NCBI GenBank assembly: GCA_021209875.1
Contig: JAGYVD010000003.1
Span: forward strand, 1,798,001 to 1,862,000
Direction: 5' to 3'
DNA length: 64,000 bases
Source: Rosellinia necatrix
Lineage: Eukaryota > Ascomycota > Sordariomycetes > Xylariales > Xylariaceae
Under the pieces are notes generated by a model. That model had not been told where the DNA came from and made no database searches. It was given only the letters and a program-made list of their open reading frames with translations. The stretch's first letter is position 1. Each line of letters starts with the position of its first letter. The position numbers and the translations under genes were made by a program. This document shows positions 25,364 to 38,230 of the stretch, one piece after another.

Positions 25364-28300
25364 CTAGTCTCTTGTCGAAACCACCTTCTCACAGAGCGCT
25401 AGAAGCGAGCTCGCGCTGGTGATGTCAAGCGTGGTAAGCTCGACGCCGAACTCCCCACGGATCCAATTACGCAGCTCCACGGCCGAGAGCGAGTCCAATC
25501 CATAAGCCATCAGTGACCTGCCCGCCTCGAGGATGGTGTCGAGCTGGAGGTATCGGACGACCTGCGCAGAAATCACTTCCGCGCATGCTGCCATCAAGGT
25601 CGCCGCGTCGGACCCCGACTTTTGCAGGCGCCGGAACCGCTGGATCGCCTGCATCGTTTGGTCGCCGTCGCCGTCGTCTCTAACGTCCCGCGCCCTGCTG
25701 CCATCTCCTGCGCGGCTGTTGAACAGATGGGCGAACCGTGGGTCACCCGCCAGCCCCAGGCCGTCGATTGGCAGGGGATAGCTAATACCCGTGATCATTT
25801 GGGCGCTGCTGCTGATGCTCAGTGGTGCCGTGTCATCCTGCTGTAGTACCGAGTAGGTCAGAATCTTGCGCAGCATGCGCTCGTTGATTGGCGTCCACAG
25901 GCGCGTATCGAAACGACTCTGAAGGTCAGAACCGGCCAGAACTCCAACGTCTTCGATGACCCCGAGGTCGACCGTGTTGGCACGCAGGCCCATTGATTGC
26001 CGATAGCTGGCAAAGGCGTCAAGAAACGTGTTGGCTGCCGCGTAATTCGCCTGTCCCTTGTTGCCGACAATGCCAGATGTGCTAGAAAGCATAGTGAAGA
26101 AGTCAAGATGCTGCTTTTCATCTCGAGCTCTCATCTCTTCGGATACCTGGTGGAGGTTTTTCGTGCCCCGAACCTTGGCGTGAACAACCGTGTGGTAATC
26201 ATCCACTGTCATCATTTCCAATGGCTTATCCTGAATAGTATATTGTTAGAAGGTGCCAAAATGAGTCTCGTGGTCATGGAACTGGCACAACCTACCCTCA
26301 AAACCATAGCGCCCTGTATAATACCCGCGATTCTGAGACTGGCGGATGCAAACAACCGTCGGACGAAGGCTACATCTCCTACATCCCCTCGGGCCTCAAT
26401 GACCTCACATTTATATAGGTTACAACTGGCCACTATCCTCGCCGAAGCCTCGTCAAGAATGCCACTCCGGCTATTCACGATGATTCTCCTCGCACCATGC
26501 TGCGCCATTTGGACCGCCAGTGTCCCACAAGCGCCCCGTAAGCCTCCGACTATGAGGTATGAGACCCCAGGTTTAAGTCGGAGCCTGCGGATTGCTGGAC
26601 GGATTGGTACTTGTGTATCGGCCTCCTTGCTATTGCCGTTCGATATGACAAGCTTTCCCAGATGGCGTCCACTTCGAATATGAGACAATGCATCGGCCAC
26701 TCTGTCGAATCCGAATGTGGTGATAGGATGGCTTGGCTTGATATGGCCAGCGTCAATTAGAGTGAAGAGTTCATCAAACAACCTAGTCACATGTGATTAG
26801 AAAGATGACGCAGAAGACAAGGGCACCGCCAACCTAATATAACATACCTTCCAACCATCTGGTCGTTGACATGCTTTGAATAAGACATGTCGATAGCCCG
26901 GAAAGAGCAGTTTCGATCAAACGGCTCCATTGATAAAGTATTCCGGTCGAGAATATCCCTTTTCCCGATTTCCACCATATTGCCACCGTCGGCCATGATT
27001 CGCCATGACGCATCAAGAAGCTGCCCGGTCAACGAATTGATAACCACGTTTATACCGCGACCTCCTGTGGCTTTCATAATTCCAGTTGCAAAATCCGTCG
27101 TGCGCGAGGAGAACATGTGGTTTTGGGGAATGCCGTACTTGCTTTCAAGAAACTGTCGCTTCTCGTCGGTACCGACTGTGACAAAGATCTACCTCAATAT
27201 CTGGCTTAGTCTAGGTACTGCTGACGGTAACTAGGGGTTTCAAATAAGCCGAAAACTGACCTCGGCCTTCTTATATAGGGCTAATTCGATGCAGGCAATT
27301 CCAACACCACCCGTAGCCGAATGAATTAGCACCGACTGTTACATTATTAGCTTCGAATTCTTAGCAGAAACCAATATCGGTTCTAAACAGTGGTAAAATT
27401 GTGCTTCATTTACCTGGTTTTCTTGAAGACCACCAAGGTGATACATAGCATAAAGAGAGCAGAGGTATACTGATGGAATTATCGCTGCTTCTTCGAAGGT
27501 CATCCAAGTTGGGACAATATGGCATCGGTCGACAGGAACTCGAACCCGGTTGGCGTAGGTCCCGGCCTTCAGCATGCAGACTCGATCGCCGACCTTAAAC
27601 TTACTTACGCACTGCCCGAGGCGTCGTACAACCCCAGCGCATTCAACTCCAAGGCTGTATTCGTCATCGGGAACGATACCCATAACGATAGCCACGTCTT
27701 TGAAATTGACACCAATAGCCATCACTTCAACTTCGACATTATTGGCACCAACGTCGAGGGCTTCCTCGGCTTCTGTCTCGCACCACATCAAACCTTCGAG
27801 TGTGCCAAGACGCTCAGCTCTGAGCTCGACCTGTGAGGTAGCAGTGTGAAGCCCCTTTACAATGGGCTCAAAACCGGCGTCTTCGCCGTGCCGGAAGTCG
27901 TTGACAGCGTCGTCAGGCATAACACGCTGGATATGCAATATACCATCGCGCTCCATGTACTCGGTTTCCACGAGACTGTCATATTTCAGCAGGTCCAGCA
28001 CCTGTTCGATTGCCCACGTCGTCGCCGGACTTGAATCCGAGTGAACATCTAGCGTCGTGAGCTTCACATGGGGATCTTCTTGGCGCGCGACTCGGAAGAG
28101 TCCGTGGATCATTGCGTTATCAGGATTCGTTACCACCCCCTGCGCACCTTCAGTCACCCAGAGAAGTGGCGTGTCCCAGGAGATGAGCATTTTCATGGCT
28201 TCCCATTGCTCATTGTTGACTTGGGTTAGCACAGGCCTCCGTAAATCATCTAGTACGAGGATCACTGTTCCCTCAGCTGGCTTAGGAAACGGGTATGACT

Positions 28301-31300
28301 TGTGTGTAACATTCCAGTTTGAAGCCCCCAACACGGCTTTAAGTGAGTGCATAATTGTCCTCGGATACGATGAAGACAGAGTTGCTATGATTAAATTCTT
28401 AGTGATACCGGCGGCCTTCGTGGTCATAATATCCTTCCCTAGTTCCGATAGGTGGCCTAGAGAGCTGTTCGTGCTAGGCTCGGTATCAGCGTGCCTGAAG
28501 CCATGCATTCGTAGTAGGTTCCACGATATATTTGCATCTTTTTCATCCCAGGCTGGAGCGTTAACATCATTTAGTACTGTGTTGTTTATAGTTGATGGCG
28601 ATACGAGGCCCTTTGAGGTCATCTCAGTGCCATTAGAGCGGTTTTCACTTGCGTGGCTTACGGGGAACCCGTTTTGCGCAGTACGTGTATCCCTATCCAC
28701 CTCAATATCCACAACAAGGATGTATCCTTCTTTATCTAGGAGGCTCATAAGACCCTCAATAGACAAGTTTCTGCTGGCCGTGGCCATTGTATTTGGAATT
28801 TTGATGATGACCAGATCGTAACGTATGTCGGACGGCGGTAGGCAAACCGTTGCGTTGTCGATCAAGACCTGAAGAAATGAGACATTTTCCTTGTATGTAT
28901 ACAATGTTTCAACATGTACCAGACTCTGCACATTAGGAGATCCAAAGACATACTCCGAATAGGCAGCCCTGGAGGCTGCGTTCCCACTATCGAACCAAAT
29001 GCACGAAGTATCTCTTTCGTCGAGATTGAGCTCTAAAATACGAAGGCACGGTTTCTTATGCGCGATCAAGTCGACTATAGTATCAAGTCTGCTAGAACCA
29101 CATTGCGGAGTTAGACACTCCGCCTGATCTCGAGTCAGAAAAGTGATGTCTGGTTTCCAAATGACGGAGTGGAATGTGTGTATATCGGGTTTGGGAGCTA
29201 CGTCTAGTTTCGCGTAATGTATGCCAGCAATCTGGACCACTAGTTGACCGCTTTCCACGTCGTAAACGCTTACGTTGGAGAGCCAACTCTTGAGCTCATC
29301 TAACCGACCTCGGCCCGAGTATACTGAGGTTGCCCTCGCGCGGCCCCGCTGCATGCGAGAGGGTGCTTTGTTGATAACGAAGTCGTCGATCAGAGCTGGT
29401 ATCAGCGGGTTGGTTGCAGTAGCGCGGTCGTTACACGCCATAACGGGCAAGGTGGTTTGCATGCAGCCGTCAAGAGCTGTAGGGTGTACGGGATAATATG
29501 ATTGGGGGTCATACTTCCCCTCGGGTGGCTCCAACGATATCAAGGCATCGGCAACTCGTCCTCCTGTGATGGTTTCAACTTCGATTAACTTTTGGAAGGC
29601 GGGACCAAAGTCGAAATCTATCCCTTGGAGCCATTTGTACCATAAATTAGCGGGTTCCGGCAATTTTAGGGGAGGCAGATTGTCTCCTTCTGTCGGCTCG
29701 ACCGGATCTTGTATACGAACAGAACCAGAGCAATGGTCCGATATGAATTCGCCCTCCGACGTGTACACACGGAACTCGTGCCAATCTTTGCTGCCGGTAG
29801 TTGCTGTTAAAGTGAACAGAATCGTGACCTCCTTTCCTTCTTCAAGAACGAGGGCTTTGCTGAACCGTACATTTCTAAACCGGTAGCCAAGGTCATTACG
29901 TGCAATATCGTCGCTCTTCCTATCAACGGTGAGAAAGGCACAATGTTTCTGGTACATCGCCTCCAGGGCCATTGTGATGAAGCCGGCGCCAGGCATTATT
30001 GCGTTTCCACCTGTCAAGAATGAGTTGTCAAATTAGTGACCGACTTTGGTAAGGGGTATTAGACCTATAACAGGGCAGACAACAAGCGAGAAAGAGGGAG
30101 CGGAGGCTTCGGTGCATGGCATACCATCTCAAGAAATTAGTGACATACCTATTCGATGATCCATTAAAAAGGGCACATTCGACACATTCAATCGTGATCG
30201 CCAGGTCGGCGCATGCCACGAAGTTCCCAAAATCTTGCTACCCAGGAGGTCGTGGACGACATACTTTCTGAACCGCCACTCCTTGCTTGCAGCATTCTCG
30301 TGCCAGTACTTGGTGCTGTGGTCCCAGCTATAGTTGGGAAGATCCGTGATGCAGCGCTCCGTCGCGTCGTACTCGTTCACGAGAGCCAAGTCGACGGGGT
30401 GACCTGTTGCCCAAAGACGTCCGGCAACATCGAATAGTGCCCTTCCGGCGTCTGCTCCTCGATTCCACGCAGAGCAATATGCAACTTCCCCGGTTGATGG
30501 TGTGGCGATTGATTTTAATACCTGAGAAACGGGACCAGCAAGCGCGCCCGAGGGGCCAATCTCGACGAGAGAGTCAGGCGCTGTTGTGGCATCTGATAGC
30601 ATAGCTCTCAGTGCGCCATCAAACTGAACGGCGGACACCATGTTTTGCTTCCAATACGCTGCATCTGTCGGGCCCGTATGTCTAGATGCTGTTACTGACG
30701 AAAACATGACAACTTTTCTAGGCGCGTTGGAACTCATCGGATCAAAGCCCTTTTCCGAATCCAGGAGATCTTCGTACTCATCGCCAATCACTCCCATCAA
30801 TTCTGTGTGGTAGGCCATATCGACCTTCAACCGTCTGGCAAAATGTCCGGCGGCTTGGAGCTCATCGCGCAGTGCCTCGAGAGCGCCAAGCTTCCCCGAA
30901 ACTGTCACGCTGCTTGGGCTGTTGAAGCATGCGATCCAGGCCTGCCCGGCATGACGCTGGAGGAAATCGGACGTCGCATCGGCACCGAGGCCCACTGCCA
31001 ACATGCCTACATCACCGTCAACCCGGCCCTGGCACAGCGTGGCTGCCTTGCCGCGATAGAAAGCCGACGTGATCGCACTGGCTCGGTCCAATAGCCCGGC
31101 GGTATACGCCGCGGCAATTTCGCCCGAGGAGTGTCCGACAACGCTCGTGGGGTAGAGTCCCCATCTTTCCAAGACGGCGACGATGCAAAGTTGGAGTGCG
31201 GTGACGAGGCACTGTGAGAATTCCGGTTGCTGAAGGTGCTCGGAGCTTCGCGGTTCCGTGAGCTCACTAATCAGAGACCAGGACGGGGGGTGGGCGAGAT

Positions 31301-33363
31301 TGCGTAGAACGTCGTCAAGCCTATGTCCAAGATTCCTGTTTCAGTACAATTTCCCATTTCTTCCTTTTGATTGAAACTGACTCACTCTTGAAGTATTTCC
31401 CGTGTCCATGGGAAAAAACGCAGAAGGTCTTTGCCCATTTGCGGCCACTGAGCCCCCTGACCAGTGAAAATGAAGCCCAACGTGGGCGTCTGGGAGCCCT
31501 TTTTGGATATGGTCCATTCCTCTTGCATTTCGTCTATTTCCGTAGTTTGAGTCGTGATAAAGGCGCGGTGCCAGAATTTCGTTCGACGCTCCGAAAGCGT
31601 GTAGGCGAGATCCCGGAGGTCGACCTTCACGCGCGGGTTGATCAAGTGGCCGCCCAGCTTTGGAATCCCTGCCCGCAGGGAGCCCGCGTCGTTCGCAGAC
31701 AGCACTAGGATGAACGGCCGAGGGGATTCGTCGTCAACGATAGCAAACCCATTATCGGTGGAGGCGTATGATGACACATGGTTGCCCCGTATGGACGCGG
31801 GCGGATGCTCGATAATGGCATGCGAGTTCGATCCTCCGACCCCAAATGAATTGATGCTGGCTCGGCGGGGTGCATCTTCGGGCCATGGGATGCCATTCTT
31901 GAAAGCCTTGACCTTGTTCCCAACAAAGTCAACTAGCTCATTATTAGCTATTGCTATAATGTTGGAAAGCACTCCCTATCATCTCGGGCACCTACTTTTG
32001 GGGCTGGGGTTAATGAATGTCGGCGTTCCCGGTATAAAGCCGTTTTCCAAAGATAAAATGGCTTTGATGAGTCCTGAATTGCCCGCCGCCGGCTCCGAAT
32101 GGCCGATGTTGCTCTTGATCTAGAATGAATCAGCAGTGAAGTTCATTTCCTGCTGGTTAGAACAGGCAAGGCGTACTGAACCGATGAGCAATGGTTTATC
32201 TGCTGAACGAGTCGCCGCAAAAACGGAACCAACTGCACCAACCTCAGTTGGATCACCAGCTTGTGTTCCTGTCCCATGGCACTGCAGGAAGTCAGTGAGA
32301 ACGAACTGATTATAGCTCAGAGGATAGCTTGCACCTCAAGATATGTCGTCTGACTTAAGTCTTGAATTTTAGCATTGGCGTATGCTGCCCTGATAGCCAA
32401 AGCCTGAGAGGACGCGCTAGGACTAGCGATCCCTGGGGTCCTACCATTACTAGTAGATGCGGTACCGAGGATAACAGCTCGTATGGGATCTCGATCCTTG
32501 ATGGCATCTTCCAACCGCTTTACCACAATCGCGCTAACTGCCTCGGCTTTGACATATCCATCAGCAGCCATATCAAATGTATGACATAGCGCAGTAGGCT
32601 TTGTAAGCGCCAGATGTTAGCTTTGCCTCTCCCGCCAGAGTCATACAGAAAAGGGGAACGCCACAAAGGCACCTACAGAATGTGCAGTCCCAACGCCTCC
32701 GGTGTCAATCATATGCTCAGGGCTCATATATAAATTACTGGCTGCAATAATGGCGGCATCGATATCCCGTGATTGAAGGTAGCGGCAAGCTATATCGAGA
32801 CCTTGAAGACTGCCAGAGCACGCTGTATCGATTGTGACACTAGGGCCCTTGACATTCAGGAAATGACTCAGCCGGTTGGCAAGGAGTGCTCTCGCAATCC
32901 CAACAACGCTGTTCGAAGGGCGATCTTCTGGGTCCCTATTATGCATATCGGCGTAATCACATCCGTAAGATCCGACGAAGCAGCCGACAGATTGGTCGTT
33001 GAGATCAGCGAGGCTTATCCCGGCATTCTCAAGAGACTCGAAGACGACCTCAAGCATTTGACGCTGATTCGGATCCATCGCCGTAGCCTCGCTCCCGCTC
33101 ACTTCGAAAAACCTGGCATCGAAATCGGCGAGGTCGGTGTTCTCTAGGAACATGCCTCCCGGTTGGCGCATTGTCCTCGGCTTGAGAGATCCGTCATAAT
33201 GGCCGTCTAGCCGGAACCGATTCCCTGGGACATCTCGAGACGCAACATCGCCTCGCTCTAAGAAATCCCAGAGTTTTTGAGGCGAGGAGTTTCCGCCAGG
33301 CAGTCTACAGCCAAAGCCGACAATGGCCACGGGTTCTTGTTGGTAGAGGCTCTCCTTTGCCAT
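25364..33363 (-). CDS. Highly reducing type I polyketide synthase (KS-AT-DH-psiMT-ER-KR-ACP), one frameshift
   Basis: Iterative PKS. Eleven exons (minus): 33363-32677, 32598-32335, 32282-32177, 32119-31996, 31953-31386, 31320-30149, 30010-27414, 27335-27261, 27188-26848, 26782-26296, 26230-25364; about 2,428 residues. KS 12-430 with DTACSGS Cys and CHGTGT His; AT 550-860 with GHSSG (about 646); DH 935-1230 with His in [12 protein letters not shown] and Asp in LDGCMQ; MT region 1270-1540 lacking the Gly-rich SAM loop; ER 1700-2010 with [10 protein letters not shown] 2040-2290 with SSTSG and NYAAANTF Tyr; ACP at the C-terminus with GLDSL Ser about 2387. No thioesterase. All junctions are in phase except exon 3: a run of six A (32219-32224, T on the coding strand) puts the rest of KS one frame over and into an early stop. 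This is a sequencing error or a disabled gene. The ATG at 33363 is the first in frame before [12 protein letters not shown]; an upstream GTG is not used. Confidence 0.9.
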
Positions 33364-34253
33364 GATTGTGAGGTCTAATTGGTCTGTAATGTCACGCGGT
33401 GGGCGTGAAAGGTCTGTGGCATCTATGTTCGACACTGAAAGAGGTTGTATACGAAACTAACTCATCGATATGCGCTGTATGTCCTCGGAGTGGTATTCTA
33501 ACCCGGCACACCGGGGAGCTGTGCTGTACTATATTTGTCGAGCTGTACTAACGGCTACATGTTGGTTCATCAGATTAAGGGCATTTGATAGAATAAGGCT
33601 ATCACGAAAAATGTCATCGGGCGTCACAGCGCGCTTTGCGAGATGTATGAAATATCCAACTGCACGGTACTTTTTAGTAGTCACTGTTGCATGCTCGATT
33701 CAGATTGGAGCTTATTATCACTTCTGTATTTCATGCTAATCTTATGTGTTATATTATGGTAATCTTACGGTCATCATAGAAATACCCCGGGTAGCTAAGT
33801 GTACGATTCTGTTGCTGGTAGTAAGCATGTAAGATGGATCATATCTCTAGAGTTAATGGCATGGTGACTATGAAGGGTTATTGCTGCATGTGTATGGCGT
33901 TTCGGTTGACAGATCTAACACCGAATTTCGTAGCCACGTACACACACATCCGTGGCACGGAATGTAAAGCGGACAGATTATTATTCCACCTAATCCTACA
34001 ATGTAGGCTTGGTGGCCCGAGCCCCAACTAAATGACAGATAATATACTAATATGATTATGTAACTAACAAACAACGTTAGGGCTGACGAACGGCATGTTG
34101 TTTTCTATTCGAACTGATGTTTTTTATTGAATATATCCCATTTCGAATTCGAATAGCCTCCGAATTGCCAGGGAAAGGCGGCACGGCACGCAAGCTTGGA
34201 ACAAGGGGCATTGCTAATTCTGATAGATATCGAAGCGTCACGCGGATGTGACA
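33364..34253. promoter_or_regulatory. Divergent promoter region, PKS (-) / alpha/beta hydrolase (+)
   Basis: 890 bp between divergently read PKS and hydrolase starts, so the two may be co-regulated. At 33502-33515 it holds CCCGGCACACCGGG, a CCCGG/CCGGG inverted repeat with a 4-base centre, about 140 bp upstream of the PKS ATG. CGG/CCG half-sites are typical for Zn2Cys6 regulators, but I found no such regulator gene in the window. The role is inference. Confidence 0.4.
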
Positions 34254-35467
34254 ATGACCGCCTTCGATGACCTCATATTACCAGTTCCGCCTAGTCAGCT
34301 AGGCCTCAGCCAAAATCTTGCTACTGGATCGCGTAATCCGACTCCAGTCAATGACGGCCTAGCTAGTCGCAGCTTGCTACCCCTCAGGGCCACGACGAAT
34401 TTCCCAGAACGCCACAAGCTAGTCAAGATCAAGACGATCGATGGAATTACACTGGAAGCTTTGTTCTACGAAGTGGAAGGGCCGGCGGCGGCTGTTGTCA
34501 TGTCTCATGGGGTAAGTCCCGGTGCGGCCTGCTGTGGATTCCCAGTGTCGAGCTTACGAGCCATAGTTTAACTGCGTGAAAGAGATGAGTCTAGCGGACA
34601 CCGCCGAGGCCTTCCACTCCGCCGGCTTCAACGTGCTACTCTACGACTCGAGGGGCGTAGGGGGCAGCGAGGGCATGCCGAGGAACCAGATCGACCCGAT
34701 CAAGATGGTCGAGGACATCTCCGGTACGTCCAACATCACCCAGTCTAGTTTTTCGTCCACCCCCTTCCTCTGCACCCCGTGCTAGAAGAAAAACACGCTC
34801 ATGATCCGCGTCAGATGTGGTGAGCTTCACCGCAGCACTCGCCAGCGTGGACGCCCGGCGCGTACTGCTCTGGGGCATGTCCTTTGGCGCGACGGTCAGC
34901 GGGGTGGCGGCGACGGTGGACCGGCGGGTGGCGGGGGTGCTGATGGTGTGCCCGATATTCGGCTTCGTCCGGGCGGACCGGCGGGCGGGCGTGTTCGCGC
35001 AGCTGATGCGGGACCGCCGGTCGCAGCTGCGGGGCAACGCGCCCTTCACCATCCCGCCGTTCGACAGCCGGGGCGAGAACCCGGCCGGGTTCGCCGGGGC
35101 CGGCGGCGCGGGCGGGCGCGAGGCGTACGGCCTCATGCGCGCGGCCGCCGAGCGCGGGCACCCCAACTTCCGCGACCGCATCACCCTCCAGACCTACCAC
35201 AAGCTCGCCCTCTTCCGCCCCAAGGAGCTGCTCGCCGACATGCTGGAGGGCATACCCACCATGATGGTCGTGCCCGAGCTGGATGAGATGTCCCCCCCGG
35301 CGGAGCAGCGTGCTGTGTTCGAGAGCCTAAAGACTCCGAAACGGCTGCATTATGTTGTCGGGAAGGGGCATATGTCCATCCTGACAGGGGAAGGGTCGGT
35401 TGCTCTAAGAGAAACTATGATTGAATTCTTCCATTCGGCACTGGAGGGTAAAATAGTATTAGAATAA
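34254..35467 (+). CDS. Alpha/beta hydrolase of the PKS locus (polyketide release/transfer candidate)
   Basis: Three exons: 34254-34511, 34567-34723, 34815-35467; 355 residues. Alpha/beta hydrolase fold: the beta-strand/oxyanion segment ends VVMSHG, then YDSRGVGGSEG, the nucleophile elbow G-M-S-F-G (Ser about residue 160), an acid in VPELDE and the catalytic His in GKGHMSIL. It resembles hydrolases found beside fungal HR-PKSs, such as the fumagillin polyketide transferase group; that subfamily is a judgement from memory. As the PKS has no thioesterase and shares its promoter, a product-release or acyl-transfer role is likely. The ATG at 34254 is used because the ATG at 34246 runs straight into a stop. 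Exon 3 is strikingly GC-rich (about 34,840-35,290), whereas exon 1 and the last 170 bp are not. Confidence 0.82.
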
Positions 35468-35698
35468 CACCTGTGATTCTTCCGAGGCGTAATAAGAGAA
35501 TCGTTAAGACATGACGAGGAGAACATGGATCTTCCAGTGACTAGTAACCAGCTATCTCTATATGCAAACCTGGTTGGTTTATTGAGTCTAGTATACGTAC
35601 TATGAAAGTAAAGCAAAAGAAATCTTGCTATCATATCTAAAAGAACCGGTTCTGAGTGCAAATCGTACATATTCGTCTCAATCGGTTTCGGTATCTTG

Positions 35699-37504
35699 TC
35701 AGTTCCGCACACGGCAGAGCCGTCCATCTGCAGCAACCTCCCAGTAGGCGTCTGCACCGACTGAAGTATGCTGCCAGAGGGCAAATTCAGGGTCGTATTT
35801 CTTCTTGATCTTCAACAGCCTGTCGTAGTTCTCTCCGAAGTAGTCGATTTTCCAGTCAGGGTTATCAAAGGTAGCCTCATTCACATATGCCCCCCCACCT
35901 GGTGTGATGGGACTGAATAGTTGCTGCCATTCGTTCACCTGCCGTTGAATCACGCGTAGTTCTTCTGGGGCTGCGTCAGAACTATAACTTATACCAACGT
36001 TCAGCGAGTACAGTGCTTCCCTCCAAGCGGGAAGTACGGAATTCCGACCCGGAGCCTGAGGTATGTGTTTCCGAGCGACGTTGATTGTGTTTCCGCTGAT
36101 GCGCTTCACTGGGTAATCTGCATTCTCTGCGATTTCGCGGAAAGCATCAAGAAGCTCCGGAAGGCTGTTCTTAACGGTAGAATGCTGAATCAGTCTACCA
36201 CCTAGGGTATTGTTGGTCGCGTATATCTCAGGAGGGAATGTGTAATGCTGAAAATGGGTATAAAAGCTAGGGTATATTGTAGTATTATACTTGATCAAAG
36301 GCAAGCCGAGGTCTTTCAATTTTCGGATGAACGGGTCCAATGCTGCCTCGATGTCCGATTGGAGACCCCCGGGTAACGTCGCGACATCGAGAGAAAAGAA
36401 CTGATTATCTAGACCCCACGATGTTGCAAACCCAGGAATATCGTCCAACACAAGGAGGTGAGACTGGAATGCACCCACGGCGGCCCAGTACGCGACTGAA
36501 TCAGTATTGGCAAAAGCTAGTGATGCGCCAGCCGTCGGGCCATCCGTGTGTGCCTTGGTCGTGAACGAAAGGACAACCGCGTAGTTGCCGGCTCCGCTGC
36601 CACTCAAGGCCCAATACAAATCGGAGTTTTCAGTGGGCGAAGCGACGAGGTGACGACCATCCACAGTCACCACCTCGAACTCGAGAGCGTTGTCGGCGGC
36701 CAATCCGTAACTCGCGGCCAAAGGCCCGTAACCGCCACTCTGGACATAGCCACCAGCCATCCCGACAGAAGGGCAGTATCCCCCCACCACGCGCAGGCCA
36801 TGGCTGGCTGCCGTGGCATACACCTCGGAGAATTGGACTCCTGCGCCGGCCCTGATGGCAGGCCCCGTGTAGTAAGGGCTGGTGTAATTGACGAATGCTA
36901 CGTCCTTCAGGTTATGAGTCCATAATGCCAAGGACCCCTGGCCGCTTGACCTTCCTACATAGTCATGTCCCGTATTTTTGATCGAGAGTCTGATGTTATT
37001 TTGCTGGGCGAATTTCAGCCCCGCTGCTGCTGTGGTTGCACTGTCGATCTCCAGAGCGTAGGCCGCCAAGCTGCCCAGACTGCAACCAACGCTCGAAGCT
37101 GCAAAAAGGGCTGCAGGAGTCATTGAGCCAGTACGGAGACATGACACCTACAGGGTCATTATAACTAGAGGTTCAATGCAAGTAAGCGTCACGTATTGGC
37201 CCGGGATATTTTGGGGGGAGCGGGGAAAGGGGATGGGGGTGGCCGTGCAAGTATTACTTACTATGTTTCCGATAATGCCCAACCATCCCGGATACTCTCA
37301 CACATGTCGCCCTCGAAGGCTGATTCCGGCCAGTAGCAAGGTTCTGCCAAGGGCGCGCCGCGAATGAGCTTTCCCCCCAGTTGTGTGGTTGAGTTGATTC
37401 CATTTCTTCTCCGAAGGCCAATCAGCATCCCCAGGTAAGTAGCGGCAGCTGGGTCTGTGACAGCTATGTGATGGTGAGGTCGCACCCAGAGTCAACATGG
37501 CCAT
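35699..37504 (-). CDS. BBE/FAD-linked oxidoreductase with two frame breaks near the 5' end
   Basis: Flavin oxidoreductase of the berberine-bridge (FAD_binding_4 + BBE) family; such enzymes oxidise alcohols or drive cyclisations in fungal pathways. Exons (minus) 37504-37262 and 37164-35699; the CTCTAG acceptor gives YNDPVGVMSPYW, typical of the family. His in NTGHDYVG and Cys in GGYCPSVG are the positions that bind FAD covalently, so bicovalent flavin is likely. The C-terminal BBE domain includes YVNEATFDNP. The N-terminus has a hydrophobic MAMLTLGA segment (probable signal peptide) and a CRYLPGDADWP segment. The coding frame slips by one base at C6 37373-37378 and again at A5 37103-37107; both are +1, and family similarity resumes directly in the next frame each time. 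From 37100 to the stop it is intact. About 568 residues if both runs are one base too long. Convergent with the hydrolase (231-bp gap). Confidence 0.82.
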
Positions 37505-38230
37505 GAAGGCCGCCCTTATGTAAAGCTGGTTTGTCTTATGTCTATACATTGCGATGAAGATTCGATGACATAGAGTGGGCAATATGATTCTTGTAATTAT
37601 TAAATGTATTGAAGACCCGAGGCATTTAGTTCATATTTGAATATCTACCCCACTAGACCAATGTCAACTACCCCTATTCTATCATTTCAAATTTCGATCA
37701 TAACAAACCCCTAAGAATTGCCTTATCATTCTAAGAAAAGAAGCATACAGTATCTTACGTTGCCCAGTTTACGGCGTCCGAAAATCACGTCTCTGCTGTA
37801 GAAAGCTTAGAATAGAACGCTCCATATATGAAGTGTAACAATGGGTTTGCTACTTGTATATCATGACTCAGCCAGTGCCATATTTGAACTTCCGTGCGGT
37901 TGCACCGCCACAGAATCAACCTGACATGGTACCTCAGCACATACTCATCTCTCCAACCAGGGTGCGCTGGTGCATGATAAGCACATATAACTTTGCTGTA
38001 GTTGCATTATGCATCTTGGTCAGCAAAGCGTGGCGCCGAATCATAATCCATCGTTAATGTCAGCTCAAGGAAACTGGGTAAGCATGGTTGTACAGATTTG
38101 TTAGCGATGCTACCGTGACTATCGTTTGATTATATACTTATACGATGTGAGTAGAAGAAACAATACCACCAGACATGAGACGCCTGAGTCAACGTTGACC
38201 CCTATTTCCATTTTTATTTTCTTTCTAGCG
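37505..38230. promoter_or_regulatory. Divergent promoter region, FAD oxidoreductase (-) / P450 (+)
   Basis: 726 bp between divergent start codons. Just before the P450 ATG lies a good intron-like stretch (GTGAGT at 38146, TTTCTTTCTAG ending at 38228), so the P450 transcript may have a spliced 5' leader or one more short 5' exon. No clear binding motif recognised. Confidence 0.45.
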
